Positions 33,577 to 42,460 of a DNA stretch of 64,000 bases are shown piece after piece. This stretch comes from Planctomycetota bacterium. Lineage in GTDB: Bacteria; Planctomycetota; Phycisphaerae; Phycisphaerales; UBA1924. Made by a program: the position numbers and the translations under genes. The stretch spans positions 50,935-114,934 of the forward strand of contig JAJRXR010000008.1 in assembly GCA_024276195.1 (NCBI GenBank), in the 5' to 3' direction. The notes under the pieces were generated by a model. It worked only from the letters and a program-made list of their open reading frames with translations. It had not been told where the DNA came from and made no database searches. Every line of letters begins with the position of its first letter. The first letter of the stretch is position 1.

Positions 33577-34281
33577 ATGACCGACACCGCCTCCACATCA
33601 CCGCCGCCCCCTTCCGGGGTCCACACCCCCACCCACGGCCCGACGACCAGCATCGGGCCTGCGGAGTCGGCCACCGCCCGGGCTACCAACCTGAGCCGCA
33701 AGACCCCGTGGACGCTCAAGGAGAACATCGCCCGGGTCATGTGGATGACCTTCGGGGCGATCGCCTGGAAGCTCCTGCCCCCCGCCCGTCCGATGCTGAT
33801 CCGTCTGTTCGGGGGCAGGGTCGGGCGGGCGTGCCGGTTCGGGTCGCGCGTCGAGGTGACGATCCCGTGGAACGTGACGATCGGCGACAACGTCCGGGTG
33901 CGCGAGGGCGCGATCATCTACTCGCTCGGCCCGATCACGATCGGCGACAACTCCGTGCTCGACAGCCGGGCGCACCTGTGCGCCGGCACGCACGACATGA
34001 CCGACCCGACCTTCCCGCTGGTCAAGCCCCCGATCACGCTGGGCAAGCGTTGCTTTGTGGGGATTGATGCGTACATCGCGCCGGACATCGAGCTGGGCGA
34101 CGATTGCCGCGTCTGGCCCCGAACCAGTGTCTACAAGAGCGCCCCGAGGGGGACCTGCCTCAAGGGCAACCCGGGGCGCACGATCGACCCCGACGAAGAG
34201 TTGCTCAGCGAGGCGGAGCTGGCCCAGATCGACCGGGCGGGCGCAGGCGGGGCGGGCGCTGGCGAGGGCGACCCCGCGTGA
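33577..34281 (+). CDS. WcaF-like hexapeptide acyltransferase (1 of 3)
   Basis: A 234-residue left-handed beta-helix acyltransferase. A low-complexity Pro/Thr N-tail (1-50) is followed by a helix, then hexapeptide repeats (VTIGDNVRVREGAIIYSLG, ITIGDNSVLDS), the loop CAGTHDMTDPTFPLV and ITLGKRCFVGIDAYIAPD. The His-Asp of the loop is the usual catalytic pair of the colanic-acid acetyltransferase WcaF branch, which transfers acetyl from acetyl-CoA to a sugar. It is the first of three tandem paralogues and its stop overlaps the next start (GTGA). Confidence 0.84.
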   Translation: MTDTASTSPPPPSGVHTPTHGPTTSIGPAESATARATNLSRKTPWTLKENIARVMWMTFGAIAWKLLPPARPMLIRLFGGRVGRACRFGSRVEVTIPWNVTIGDNVRVREGAIIYSLGPITIGDNSVLDSRAHLCAGTHDMTDPTFPLVKPPITLGKRCFVGIDAYIAPDIELGDDCRVWPRTSVYKSAPRGTCLKGNPGRTIDPDEELLSEAELAQIDRAGAGGAGAGEGDPA

Positions 34282-34883
34282 AGCTGATCCGCCCGAACGA
34301 CGCCTCCCGCCACCCGCGGGCACAGCTCCCCGGGCACCGCTCGGGCGACCCGTTTATCCGCGGCGCCCTCTGGCGCGTCCTCGGGAGGCACGTCTGCCGC
34401 TTCTCGTTCCACAACTGGTACGCGCTGCGACGCCTCGTGCTCGCCGTCTTCGGCGCCAAGATCCACCCGAGCGCCAAGATCCGGCGCACCGCCACCATCG
34501 ACTGCCCCTGGAACCTGACGATGGGCGAGCTGAGCGCGCTCGGCGACCACGCCATGATCAACGCCCGCGCCCCCGTCTGGGTCGGCGCCAGCTGCACGCT
34601 CAGCCAGTACACCAAAATCCTCACCCGCGCTCACGACCCGCTCGACCCGGACTACCAGGTCTACACCGCTCCGGTCGTCATCAACAACGACGCCTGGATC
34701 GCGGCCGACGTTGTTGTCATGCCCGGGGTGACAATCGGCGAGGGCGTTGTGATCGGCGCCCGCTCGTTCGTGGACCGCTCGATCGAGCCCTGGAAGATCG
34801 CTGCGGGTGAGCCGGCGATCCCGCGCCGGGCTCGCCCGTTCCTCGGGCGCGCCGGCGCCGAGCACGAACCCGCCGCCGCGTAA
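34278..34883 (+). CDS. WcaF-like hexapeptide acyltransferase (2 of 3)
   Basis: A 201-residue acyltransferase paralogous to its neighbours, with FGAKIHPSAKIRRTATID, CPWNLTMGELSALGDHAMIN, the loop LTRAHDPLDPDYQ and IAADVVVMPGVTIGEGVVIG. Start is GTG within the overlap with the upstream stop. The His-Asp loop is retained, so it is likely active, presumably on a different position or sugar from the other two. It ends one base inside the start of the next gene. Confidence 0.84.
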   Translation: MKLIRPNDASRHPRAQLPGHRSGDPFIRGALWRVLGRHVCRFSFHNWYALRRLVLAVFGAKIHPSAKIRRTATIDCPWNLTMGELSALGDHAMINARAPVWVGASCTLSQYTKILTRAHDPLDPDYQVYTAPVVINNDAWIAADVVVMPGVTIGEGVVIGARSFVDRSIEPWKIAAGEPAIPRRARPFLGRAGAEHEPAAA

Positions 34884-35524
34884 TGGGGGATCCCGCGATG
34901 CCCGCTGCGCCCAGCGACACGCCGCAACAGCTCTCGACCGAGACCAAGCCCCACCCGCACACCCTGGGCAACCGCGCCGCGCGCATCGCCTGGGGGCTTG
35001 TCCAGGTGACGGTGTTCCGCTTCAGCCCGCGCCCGCTCTATCCCTGGCGGGCGATGCTCGTCCGCCTCTTCGGCGCCGACGTCCCCATGAGCGCCCGGAT
35101 CGGTCCCCGGGCCACCATCTGGGGGCCTTGGAACCTGACGATGGGCGAGCGGGCCACCATCGCCGACCATGTGGACTGCTACTGCGTCGCCCGAGTCATC
35201 ATCGGCGCCCGCACCACCATCAGCCAGTACACCTACCTCTGCGCCGCGACCCACGACTTTGAAGACCCCGCCTTCCTCCTTCAGCCTCAGCCGATCGCGA
35301 TCGGCTCTGACTGCTGGGTCGCGGCGGACGTTTTCGTCGGTCCGGGCGTGACGATCGGCGACGGCGCCGTCGTCGGGGCGCGCAGCTCGGTCTTCAATGA
35401 CCTGCCAGAATGGAAGGTTTGCGCCGGTTCACCCGCCAAGCCCGTCCGTGACCGCGTGCTCAGAGGTACGCAAAGTGCGCAGAATGACGCGGAGAGCGCT
35501 GAGAAAGAGCATCAGACAGGATAA
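34883..35524 (+). CDS. WcaF-like hexapeptide acyltransferase (3 of 3)
   Basis: A 213-residue acyltransferase with LYPWRAMLVRLFGADVP, GPWNLTMGERATIADHV, the loop CAATHDFEDPAFLL, VAADVFVGPGVTIGDGAVVG and EWKVCAGSPAKPVRDR, the closest of the three to WcaF. The last about 20 residues (RGTQSAQNDAESAEKEHQTG) are encoded inside the palindromic repeat at 35462-35578, so the original C-terminus has apparently been replaced or extended by repeat sequence. ATG overlaps the previous stop by one base. Confidence 0.86.
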   Translation: MGDPAMPAAPSDTPQQLSTETKPHPHTLGNRAARIAWGLVQVTVFRFSPRPLYPWRAMLVRLFGADVPMSARIGPRATIWGPWNLTMGERATIADHVDCYCVARVIIGARTTISQYTYLCAATHDFEDPAFLLQPQPIAIGSDCWVAADVFVGPGVTIGDGAVVGARSSVFNDLPEWKVCAGSPAKPVRDRVLRGTQSAQNDAESAEKEHQTG

Positions 35525-35578
35525 GAATCAACTGAATCACTCCGCGTCCTCCGCTCCCCTCCGCGTACGCCCTTTCTG
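35462..35578. repeat. Imperfect inverted-repeat element (copy 2), overlapping a CDS end
   Basis: About 117 bases. Complementary arms include GACGCGGAG (35486-35494) with CTCCGCGTC (35540-35548), plus an outer pair around the TACGC sequences near 35467 and 35566. The centre has GCATCAGAC (35509-35517) and AGAATC (35524-35529), the same core as in the copy at 14938-15045, with spacing of six instead of seven bases. The left arm supplies the last codons of the upstream acyltransferase gene. Confidence 0.7.
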
Positions 35579-35585
35579 AGACACG

Positions 35586-36902
35586 ATGCGAGTCAACCAC
35601 CTCCAACCCCGCCTCGCCTCGCCCCGCGACGATTGGCACACCTGGTTCGGGTACTACGACACCTGCCCCTGGTCGCGTGACAGCTTGCGCCTGCTGGCCC
35701 ACCGCGCCCGATTTTGCGACCGGTTCCCCTCGCCGACGGACCCGTGCGAGATCGGGTTCATTGAAGAGTGGAACACCGACGCGCCCCGGTTTGTCACGCT
35801 CAGCGAGAGCACCGCGTGGAACTGGCAGCAGGGCGCCCGCCTGCAGTGGGCGATGATCGACGGGGCTGAGCGAATCGTCTTCAACGACCGTCGAGGCGGA
35901 CGACCCTCGTGCGTGATCCTCAATCCTGATGGGTCAGAGCACCGCGTCCTGCCCGAGCCGGTGTACGCGATCTCGCCGGACGGGGCGAACGCCGTCACGC
36001 TCGACTTCGCCCGCCTCTCGCGCCTTCGCCCGGAGTATGGCTTGCCCGGGCTCACCGACCCGCACGCCGATGATCCAGCGCCCGCGGGCAGCGGGATCGA
36101 CTCGCTGGATCTCGACTCGGGCGAGCGACGGCTGATCGTGGACATCGCCTCGCTCGACGCCCGCGTCGCGCCGGGAGAAACGGCGCCATCGGGCGGCGCC
36201 CTCCACCAGCACGTCAACCACCTCATGTTCAACCCCTCGGGCACGCGCTTCTGCTTCATGCACCGCTTCGAGCGCACCGATGGCATCCTCCACTCACGCC
36301 TGTTCACGTCCGACATCAACGGGCGCGATGTCCGCCTGCTCTTCGAGGGCATGGTCAGCCACTACGCCTGGCGCGACGACGAGACCATTCTCGCCTGGGC
36401 GGGGCGGCGCTCATTGCTCGGCGGGGCGACGAGTACCCGGTCGCCGGCTCAGAGCGCGATGTCGCTGGCCCGGCGCACGCTCAAGCCCGTGTACTACGCG
36501 CTGGGCAAACCCCGGATCCTGATGAACAAGATCCTCAAGGATTCGTACCTGCTGATCGGGGACACCGAGGGGGCGCCGGTCGAGGCGTTCGCCCGGGGCG
36601 AGCTGATGACCGACGGGCACTGCACATTCTCGCCGGGCGGGGGCGGGGGTGATCCGGGGCGTTGGGTGCTGACGGACGGGTACCCGGATATGAAGGGTCG
36701 TCAGCCGCTGTTTGTGTGGGATACGAGCGAGGGGGCGGGCGTGGAGATCGCCCGCCTGGAGACGCCCAGGTCGCTCGACGGGGACGTCCGGGTGGATCTG
36801 CACCCCCGATTCAGCCGCGACGGCGGGCTCGTGTGCGTGGATTCGGCCATGGACGGGGGCAGGCGGATGTATGTGTTTGACGTTTCCTCTATCACGGGCT
36901 GA
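35586..36902 (+). CDS. Beta-propeller-like protein of unknown function
   Basis: A 438-residue protein with no signal peptide. The N-terminus holds WHTWFGYYDTCPWSRDSLRL, then DPCEIGFIEEWN, WNWQQGARLQWAM and LFTSDINGRDVRLLFEG, followed by HYAWRDDETILAW and VDLHPRFSRDGGLVCVDSAM. Paired Trp and Asp-Gly turns spaced 45-60 residues apart suggest a TolB/oligogalacturonate-lyase-like propeller. The lack of a signal peptide points to a cytosolic role in the pathway. Its name and substrate remain unknown. It lies inside the exopolysaccharide operon between acetyltransferase and glycosyltransferase genes. Confidence 0.7.
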   Translation: MRVNHLQPRLASPRDDWHTWFGYYDTCPWSRDSLRLLAHRARFCDRFPSPTDPCEIGFIEEWNTDAPRFVTLSESTAWNWQQGARLQWAMIDGAERIVFNDRRGGRPSCVILNPDGSEHRVLPEPVYAISPDGANAVTLDFARLSRLRPEYGLPGLTDPHADDPAPAGSGIDSLDLDSGERRLIVDIASLDARVAPGETAPSGGALHQHVNHLMFNPSGTRFCFMHRFERTDGILHSRLFTSDINGRDVRLLFEGMVSHYAWRDDETILAWAGRRSLLGGATSTRSPAQSAMSLARRTLKPVYYALGKPRILMNKILKDSYLLIGDTEGAPVEAFARGELMTDGHCTFSPGGGGGDPGRWVLTDGYPDMKGRQPLFVWDTSEGAGVEIARLETPRSLDGDVRVDLHPRFSRDGGLVCVDSAMDGGRRMYVFDVSSITG

Positions 36903-36965
36903 TAATCGCCGACCTTTGGCGCTCGGAGAGACGCGGTTTGCAGAACAGGACACACACCTAACACA

Positions 36966-37799
36966 ATGTCGGTTTCCATCTTCATCCAGACGCTCAACGA
37001 GGAGCAGAACCTGCCGAGCTGTCTCGACTCGGTGGCGTGGTCGGACGACATCGTCGTGCTCGACTCGCTCTCGACGGACACGACCGAGCGCGTCTGCCGC
37101 GAGCGCGGGGTGCGGTTTTACGCGCGCGAGTACGACGGGCGCGGCGCCCACCAGAACTGGGCCATGAACAACATCGAGTTCAAGCACCCGTGGGTGTTCT
37201 ATCTCGACGCCGACGAGCACATGACCCCCGAGCTCCGCGCCGAGATCGAGAGGATCGCCGCCGACCCGAGCGAGGAGCGGGTCGCGTTTTTCTGCGGGCG
37301 CAAGAACATGTTCCGCGGTCGGTGGCTGCGGTTCAGCATGCCGCCCGGGTTCATCATGCGGTTCTTCATGCCCGAGCACATCTCGTTCGAGCGCATGGTC
37401 AACCCGACGCCGCACATCGACGGCCCGCACGGGTACCTGAAAAACCACTTCATCCACTTCAACTTCTCCAAGGGCATCACCGAGTGGCTCGAACGCCACA
37501 ACCGGTACTCGACCTATGAGGCGATCGAGCAGAGCCGCGCCATGAAAGAGCGCGGCGTCACCTGGTCCAACCTGCTCTCGTCCGACGCGAACACGCGCCG
37601 TCTGGAGCTGAAAAACCTATCGTTCCGCCTGCCGTTCCGCCCATCGCTCAAGTTCATCATGCTGTATATATTCAAGCTCGGGTTCCTCGACGGGCGGGCG
37701 GGGTACACCTACTGCCGCCTGCAGTCGATGTACGAGCAGCAGATCTGTCTGAAGATGAAGGAGATGGCCCGGGCCGAGCGCGGCCTGGCGCCAAGCTGA
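36966..37799 (+). CDS. Glycosyltransferase family 2 (WaaE/KdtX-like)
   Basis: A 277-residue GT-A enzyme. N-terminal MSVSIFIQTLNEEQNLPSCL, then WSDDIVVLDSLSTDTT and the metal/donor motif VFYLDADEHM are those of WaaE-type beta-glucosyltransferases. The middle has a membrane-proximal KNHFIHFNFSKGITEWLERH, and the C-terminal half contains RPSLKFIMLYIFKLGFLDGR, a hydrophobic segment that may dock on the membrane. It should add a sugar to a lipid-linked repeat unit. Seven bases separate it from the next GT4 gene. Confidence 0.88.
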   Translation: MSVSIFIQTLNEEQNLPSCLDSVAWSDDIVVLDSLSTDTTERVCRERGVRFYAREYDGRGAHQNWAMNNIEFKHPWVFYLDADEHMTPELRAEIERIAADPSEERVAFFCGRKNMFRGRWLRFSMPPGFIMRFFMPEHISFERMVNPTPHIDGPHGYLKNHFIHFNFSKGITEWLERHNRYSTYEAIEQSRAMKERGVTWSNLLSSDANTRRLELKNLSFRLPFRPSLKFIMLYIFKLGFLDGRAGYTYCRLQSMYEQQICLKMKEMARAERGLAPS

Positions 37800-37805
37800 T
37801 ACACC

Positions 37806-38990
37806 GTGCACATTGTCCACTATCTCCAGCGGATCGATCTGGAAGAGGGCGGCGTTGTCCGCGCCGTGCTCGACATGGGCGCGCTCCAGGCCAGCGGATC
37901 GCGCACGGTCACGCTGCTGACTCACGATGCGCCTGACGCGCCCGAGCTTTGGAAGCGGGGCGAGCCCGGCGCGCCGAAGCTGGAGATCGTCCAGCCGCCG
38001 TCGCGCCCGCTGGGCTTGTTCTCGTCCGCCCAGCTCCGCGCCATCGAGCCGATACTCAAGCGAGCCGACGTGCTGCACCTGCACGCGTGCTGGACCAACG
38101 CGAACAACCAGCTCGCGAGCATGGCCCGCCGGCTTGGCGTGCCGTACGTTCTGTCCATGCACGGCATGCTCGACGACTGGTGTATGTCCCAAAAAACACT
38201 GAAAAAGAAGCTATATCTGGCGATGACCGGTCGCAAGACGCTCGAGCGCGCCGCGTTTGTGCATTCCACCGCCGAGGCGGAACTGGAGCAGTCAAAGAAG
38301 TGGTTCCCGAAAGGGCGCGGACGGATCGTGCCGCTGGTGTTTGATCTGGACCCGTACCGCGACCTGCCCGGGCCCGGCGCCGCCGATGCGCACTTTGGTC
38401 CCGCTGGCACTGGCGACATCGACTCGGACCAGCCGGTTGTGCTCTTTCTCTCGCGCATCCACCCCAAGAAGGGGCTCGAGCATCTCATCGGCGCGACGGC
38501 GCTCCTGCGCGAGCGCGGCGTCCCGTGCCGCACGCTCATCGCGGGGACCGGGGACGATGAATACCTCGCGCGCATGCGATTGCTTGCAAAGGAGCGCGGC
38601 GTTGAGAACGACGTCCGGTTCCTCGGTATGGTGACGGGCGAGCTCAAGACATCGCTGTTCGAGCGGGCGGACGTGTTCGCGCTGCCCACGAGCCAGGAGA
38701 ACTGGGGCTTTGTGTTGACCGAGGCGCTGGCGTGCCGGACGCCCGTGGTGACGACAAAGGCCGTCGATATCTGGCCCGAGCTCGAGCAGAGCGGGGGTTC
38801 GGTGCTTGCGGAGCAGAGCGAGGGCGCGTTCGCCGACGCGATCAAAGCGCTGATCGACGACGATGTTCGCCGGGCGAGCATGGGCGCCTCGGGGCGGGAG
38901 TGGATCCTTGAAAACCTCGATCCTGCGGCCGTCGCGGATCGGTACGAGAGCATGTACGCCGACGCCATCGCGAAGGGGGCCAAGGCGTGA
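37806..38990 (+). CDS. Glycosyltransferase family 4
   Basis: A 394-residue GT-B glycosyltransferase starting at a GTG. The N-terminal domain shows HIVHYLQRIDLEEGGVVRAV, LHLHACWTNANNQLA and VLSMHGMLDDWCM. The C-terminal domain has VVLFLSRIHPKKGLEHLIGA and FALPTSQENWGFVLTEALAC, with the EX7E-type glutamates of GT4 (ENWGFVLTE). Typical retaining enzymes using nucleotide sugars. It overlaps the next gene by four bases (GTGA), so the two are translationally coupled. Confidence 0.9.
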   Translation: MHIVHYLQRIDLEEGGVVRAVLDMGALQASGSRTVTLLTHDAPDAPELWKRGEPGAPKLEIVQPPSRPLGLFSSAQLRAIEPILKRADVLHLHACWTNANNQLASMARRLGVPYVLSMHGMLDDWCMSQKTLKKKLYLAMTGRKTLERAAFVHSTAEAELEQSKKWFPKGRGRIVPLVFDLDPYRDLPGPGAADAHFGPAGTGDIDSDQPVVLFLSRIHPKKGLEHLIGATALLRERGVPCRTLIAGTGDDEYLARMRLLAKERGVENDVRFLGMVTGELKTSLFERADVFALPTSQENWGFVLTEALACRTPVVTTKAVDIWPELEQSGGSVLAEQSEGAFADAIKALIDDDVRRASMGASGREWILENLDPAAVADRYESMYADAIAKGAKA

Positions 38991-40228
38991 GTGAGCACGA
39001 CTCCAAGCCGCGCCTGGCCATCGTCGCCAACGCGCCCAGTCCCTACCGCGTCCACCAGCACACGCGCATCGCGCGTGAGCTGAACGAGGTCAAGCTCTTC
39101 AGCGTCTTTAAGCACGAACGCAACAACCAGGATTACACGCTCGACCTGCCCGACGAGATCGGCCCGGTTGTCTTCGGTAAGGGCGAGCCGATGATCGGCA
39201 AAAACTCGCCCGGGCGCGCGCTCAAGCAGTGGTCCCGCGGCGGCGAGATCATCCGCTGGCTCACCGCCAACTCGATCGACGCGGTCATCATCACAGGCTA
39301 CAACGACCTGGGCCTCCTGCGCATCATCCGCTGGTGTCAAGCGCACTCGATCCCGTGCTACCTATTCACGGATTCAAACATCCACGGCGACAAGGCAACG
39401 GGTCTCGCTCGGGCATTCAAGAACTGGTACGTGCCGTACGTTCTGCGCAAACTGACCGGGCTGATGCCCTGCGGCTCAAAGGGTCAAGCCTTCTACGACC
39501 GCTACGGCGGGAAGCAAAAACCCGTCTTTTTTATGCCCCACGAGCCGGATTACCGCGCGATCGAATCAATCACTGATGAGCAGATCGCGGCGATGCGCTC
39601 CGAGTACTCGCTCGACCCGGCCCGCCGCTATATCAACTTCACCGCGCGACTCGCCCATGTCAAGCGCCCGGACCTGCTCATCGACGCCTTCGCGCGGATC
39701 GCCGACGCGAGGCCCGAGTGGGATCTGCTCATGGTCGGGGGCGGCCCCCTGGAGGACGAGCTGCGCCGGCGCGTGCCCGAGGCGCTCGCGGGGCGCGTCG
39801 TGTGGGCCGGCTTCCAGGACGGGATCGGGCGCCTCGCGTCGCTGTACCGGTGCTCGGATGTGTACGTTCTTCCTTCGAGCTACGAGCCCTGGGCTGTCAC
39901 GGTGCTCGAAGCGTGCGCCTGCGATCTGGCGATGGTCAGTTCTGATGTGGTTGGCGCCGCGGCGGAGGTCGTGATCGACGGCGTCAACGGGCGCCAGTTC
40001 CGGTCGGGCGATCTCGATTCGCTCACCGACGCCCTGCTCGATGTCACGGACCAGGCCAACATCGAGCGCTACAAACAAGCCAGCGCCGGCGTGCTCGCCG
40101 ACTGGCGCGATCGGGGCGATCCCGTCGAGGGTGTCCGAAATGCCCTGCGATTTGCAGGTATTTTGCCGCCCTTGACTGCGCAGACCGGCCCGGGGCATAG
40201 TGAACCGATCGAGGCGGGCGCCGCATGA
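38987..40228 (+). CDS. Glycosyltransferase family 4
   Basis: A 413-residue GT-B glycosyltransferase starting at GTG. Visible are LAIVANAPSPYRVHQHTRIA, ITGYNDLGLLRIIRWC, YLFTDSNIHGDK, YINFTARLAHVKRPDLLIDA, LLMVGGGPLEDELRRRVPE and VYVLPSSYEPWAVTVLEACA (EX7E: EPWAVTVLE). The N-terminal domain is of the type that has a DSN motif in place of the usual HxH, as in several amino-sugar transferases. It overlaps the sulfotransferase gene at 40225 by four bases. Confidence 0.9.
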   Translation: MSEHDSKPRLAIVANAPSPYRVHQHTRIARELNEVKLFSVFKHERNNQDYTLDLPDEIGPVVFGKGEPMIGKNSPGRALKQWSRGGEIIRWLTANSIDAVIITGYNDLGLLRIIRWCQAHSIPCYLFTDSNIHGDKATGLARAFKNWYVPYVLRKLTGLMPCGSKGQAFYDRYGGKQKPVFFMPHEPDYRAIESITDEQIAAMRSEYSLDPARRYINFTARLAHVKRPDLLIDAFARIADARPEWDLLMVGGGPLEDELRRRVPEALAGRVVWAGFQDGIGRLASLYRCSDVYVLPSSYEPWAVTVLEACACDLAMVSSDVVGAAAEVVIDGVNGRQFRSGDLDSLTDALLDVTDQANIERYKQASAGVLADWRDRGDPVEGVRNALRFAGILPPLTAQTGPGHSEPIEAGAA

Positions 40229-41112
40229 GCCTGCCGAGCTTTCTCATCATCGGCGCCATGAAGTGCGGCTCGACCTCGCTCTACCGCGATCTCGACACGC
40301 ACCCGCGCGTCTTCTTCCCGATCGACAAGGAGCCGTGCAATCTCTGCTCCGACCATGTCCTGACCGATGAGGGCCAGCGCGAGTACGAGGCGATCTTCAA
40401 GCGGGCGGCGCCGGACCAGCTCTGCGCCGAGGCGTCCACCGATTACACCAAGCTGCCCGACCGCCCGGGCGTGCCCGAGCGCGCGCTCAGAGTCCTCGGA
40501 CTCGAGCTGCGCGTGATCTACCTCGTCCGCGACCCGGTCAAGCGCATCATCTCGCACCATTACCACGAGTACTCGCGCGGCGCGATGCCCGCGGACATCA
40601 GCGACGCCGTCGAGCGGTTTCCTGAGTTGGTCAACTACTCGCGCTACGCCATGCAGCTCGAGCCCTGGATCGAAACGCTCGGGGCGGACCGCGTCAGGGT
40701 GGTTCGGTTCGAGGATTTTATCGCCGACCGCGCCGGCGTGGTCGGATCGGTTCAGGCGTTTCTCGGGCTCGACCCGCGCCCGGACCTCATCGAGGTGGAC
40801 ACGATCCATAACAAGAGCGAGGCGAAGCCCATCGCGCGCGGGCCGGTGGGGCGTCTGATCCACACGCGGGCGTACCGGAGCCTGATCCGTCCGCTGGCGC
40901 CTGCGGGGCTCAAGGGGAGGCTCCGCCGGGCGATGCTGCCTGCGGCTCCGCCTCGCCCGGATCCGCCCGGGGAGGAGTTGGTCAAGAGAATCAGAAGCGT
41001 TCTTGAGGTGGACTGGCAGCGTTTCGAACCGCATATTCATACGAAGAGTGGCGGGAGACAGGAGGGGGCGTTTGAAGCGGATGTGCTTGGTGTGCCGCCG
41101 GGGCAAGAATGA
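40225..41112 (+). CDS. PAPS-dependent sulfotransferase (2)
   Basis: A 295-residue sulfotransferase. P-loop-like LPSFLIIGAMKCGSTSLYRD (5'-phosphosulfate loop), IDKEPCNLC, and the 3'-phosphate element VIYLVRDPVKRIISHHYHEY are intact. It is closer to heparan/glycolipid-type (Sulfotransfer_1) sulfotransferases than the first copy. Start overlaps the GT4 stop by four bases, so it is co-translated with the glycosyltransferases; a polysaccharide repeat-unit acceptor is likely. Confidence 0.9.
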   Translation: MSLPSFLIIGAMKCGSTSLYRDLDTHPRVFFPIDKEPCNLCSDHVLTDEGQREYEAIFKRAAPDQLCAEASTDYTKLPDRPGVPERALRVLGLELRVIYLVRDPVKRIISHHYHEYSRGAMPADISDAVERFPELVNYSRYAMQLEPWIETLGADRVRVVRFEDFIADRAGVVGSVQAFLGLDPRPDLIEVDTIHNKSEAKPIARGPVGRLIHTRAYRSLIRPLAPAGLKGRLRRAMLPAAPPRPDPPGEELVKRIRSVLEVDWQRFEPHIHTKSGGRQEGAFEADVLGVPPGQE

Positions 41113-41253
41113 GGGACACGCCGGGTTGTAGGGGTGGAACGGGCGCCGCGGGCGCGTTCGGGCGAGTTTCGATGTACCAGCAGTTGCAAGATCGGCAAAC
41201 ACTCCCGATTGTTCATCTTGGACCGGATGGACCCCGCTCGATGGAGAATCACA

Positions 41254-42360
41254 ATGAGTATCTGGCGCAGTATGAAGACGAATATCCTTCTAACAGCCGT
41301 GATTGTGGCTTCGGCAGGGTCTGCGGCATCGGCCCAATCGCGAGATTCGGGCGACGCTCCGGCCAAGCCTATCTTTGACGCGACCAGATCCATCAACGGA
41401 TCCCGCGCAGGCCAGGGCGAACGAGTCGCGATCCCCGGATCCCACCGCGTCCGGTTCGTTGATGGATTCCGCCTGCACTTCGGGCGGAATGTCTACTGGG
41501 TCTCACGCAACGCGATTCGGCAGAGCGTCCAGGAGTGGGCCAACGAGCCTGCGGCCCTGACCGTCATTGACATCGAGCACATCCCTGTCGAAAACGTCAG
41601 GCGTGGACGCGGAAAGTCGGATAGACAAGTCCAGGTCGGTCAGGACGTGCTCTCGCACGTCGTCGATAGCATCCGTGAAGAAGCCCCAGGGCTTCGCATC
41701 GGCTTTTTCGATCTTCTTCCTCCCCAGCACATGTACGCCTGGAAAGAGGGAAACCGCAACAACGAAGTCTGGAAGCGGAGCTTTGAGCGAGCCTTCTACC
41801 GCATCGACCCGAACACCGGCGAACGCACGGAATACGGCTTCGTTGATCGTCTCGACTTCCTCGCCCCGGCGGTCTACCTCAATGACGGGCGCGTCAAGCG
41901 ATATCTCAAGGACAAGCAGGCTGGGAAACCCCTCGAGCGAAACGTCGGGGCCCGGCTGATCCGCGAATGGATCAGGGACACCGTCGCTGCGGCGCGTACG
42001 GCCAACAAACCCGTCTACCCCGTGGTTTGGCATCGCATGCACGGCGGGAGAAACCCGGACTCACGAGGGTTCGAGACCCGTGAGTACATCGGCGACGAAC
42101 TTCTCCGCATCGTTCTCGAAGCGACGCTTGAGTACGCCGATGGCGTCATCCTCTGGAGCGATACCGAGCAGTACGACGCGGAAGACCCCTGGCACGCCGT
42201 GATCGCAGAGTTTGTTCAGCAGCCCGTCGCGACCACATCGTTCGATGAGAATGGCTTCGAACAGGATGACGACGGCAACAACCGCGATGATGGCTCGGGC
42301 GCCAGCAATGCCGTCTCCAGCACTCCGCCCGCGAATCGCAAGAAGGGCTCCAGGCCCTAA
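41254..42360 (+). CDS. Secreted TIM-barrel-like protein of unknown function
   Basis: A 368-residue secreted protein. Start MSIWRSMKTNILLTAVIVAS with a GGAG nine bases upstream; cleavage likely after ASA. The core reads HRVRFVDGFRLHFGRNVYWV, TVIDIEHIPVENV, LRIGFFDLLPPQHMY, FLAPAVYLND, KPVYPVVWHRMHGG and YADGVILWSDTEQYDAEDPW, giving strand ends rich in Asp/Glu/Trp as in hyaluronidase- or glycosidase-like barrels. The tail is Asp/Asn-rich and disordered. Like the protein at 32506, it follows a sulfotransferase gene. Upstream non-coding 41113-41253 and the weaker GC bias suggest a separate promoter. Confidence 0.65.
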   Translation: MSIWRSMKTNILLTAVIVASAGSAASAQSRDSGDAPAKPIFDATRSINGSRAGQGERVAIPGSHRVRFVDGFRLHFGRNVYWVSRNAIRQSVQEWANEPAALTVIDIEHIPVENVRRGRGKSDRQVQVGQDVLSHVVDSIREEAPGLRIGFFDLLPPQHMYAWKEGNRNNEVWKRSFERAFYRIDPNTGERTEYGFVDRLDFLAPAVYLNDGRVKRYLKDKQAGKPLERNVGARLIREWIRDTVAAARTANKPVYPVVWHRMHGGRNPDSRGFETREYIGDELLRIVLEATLEYADGVILWSDTEQYDAEDPWHAVIAEFVQQPVATTSFDENGFEQDDDGNNRDDGSGASNAVSSTPPANRKKGSRP

Positions 42361-42387
42361 GATCGCCTCGCGCGGTGAAGATATCTG

Positions 42388-42413
42388 GCGTGTGCCCGTT
42401 CGCGGGCACACGC
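42388..42413. terminator. UUCG-capped hairpin between two genes
   Basis: Perfect 11-bp stem GCGTGTGCCCG (42388-42398) / CGGGCACACGC (42403-42413) with the loop TTCG, an extra-stable tetraloop. It lies 27 bases after the 41254 gene and 48 before the next start. No T-run follows, so it is either a weak terminator or an mRNA 3' end stabiliser. Confidence 0.5.
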
Positions 42414-42460
42414 GCAATTGAGATCCGCACGCCAGCCGTGCGACATGAGAAGAGCAACGC

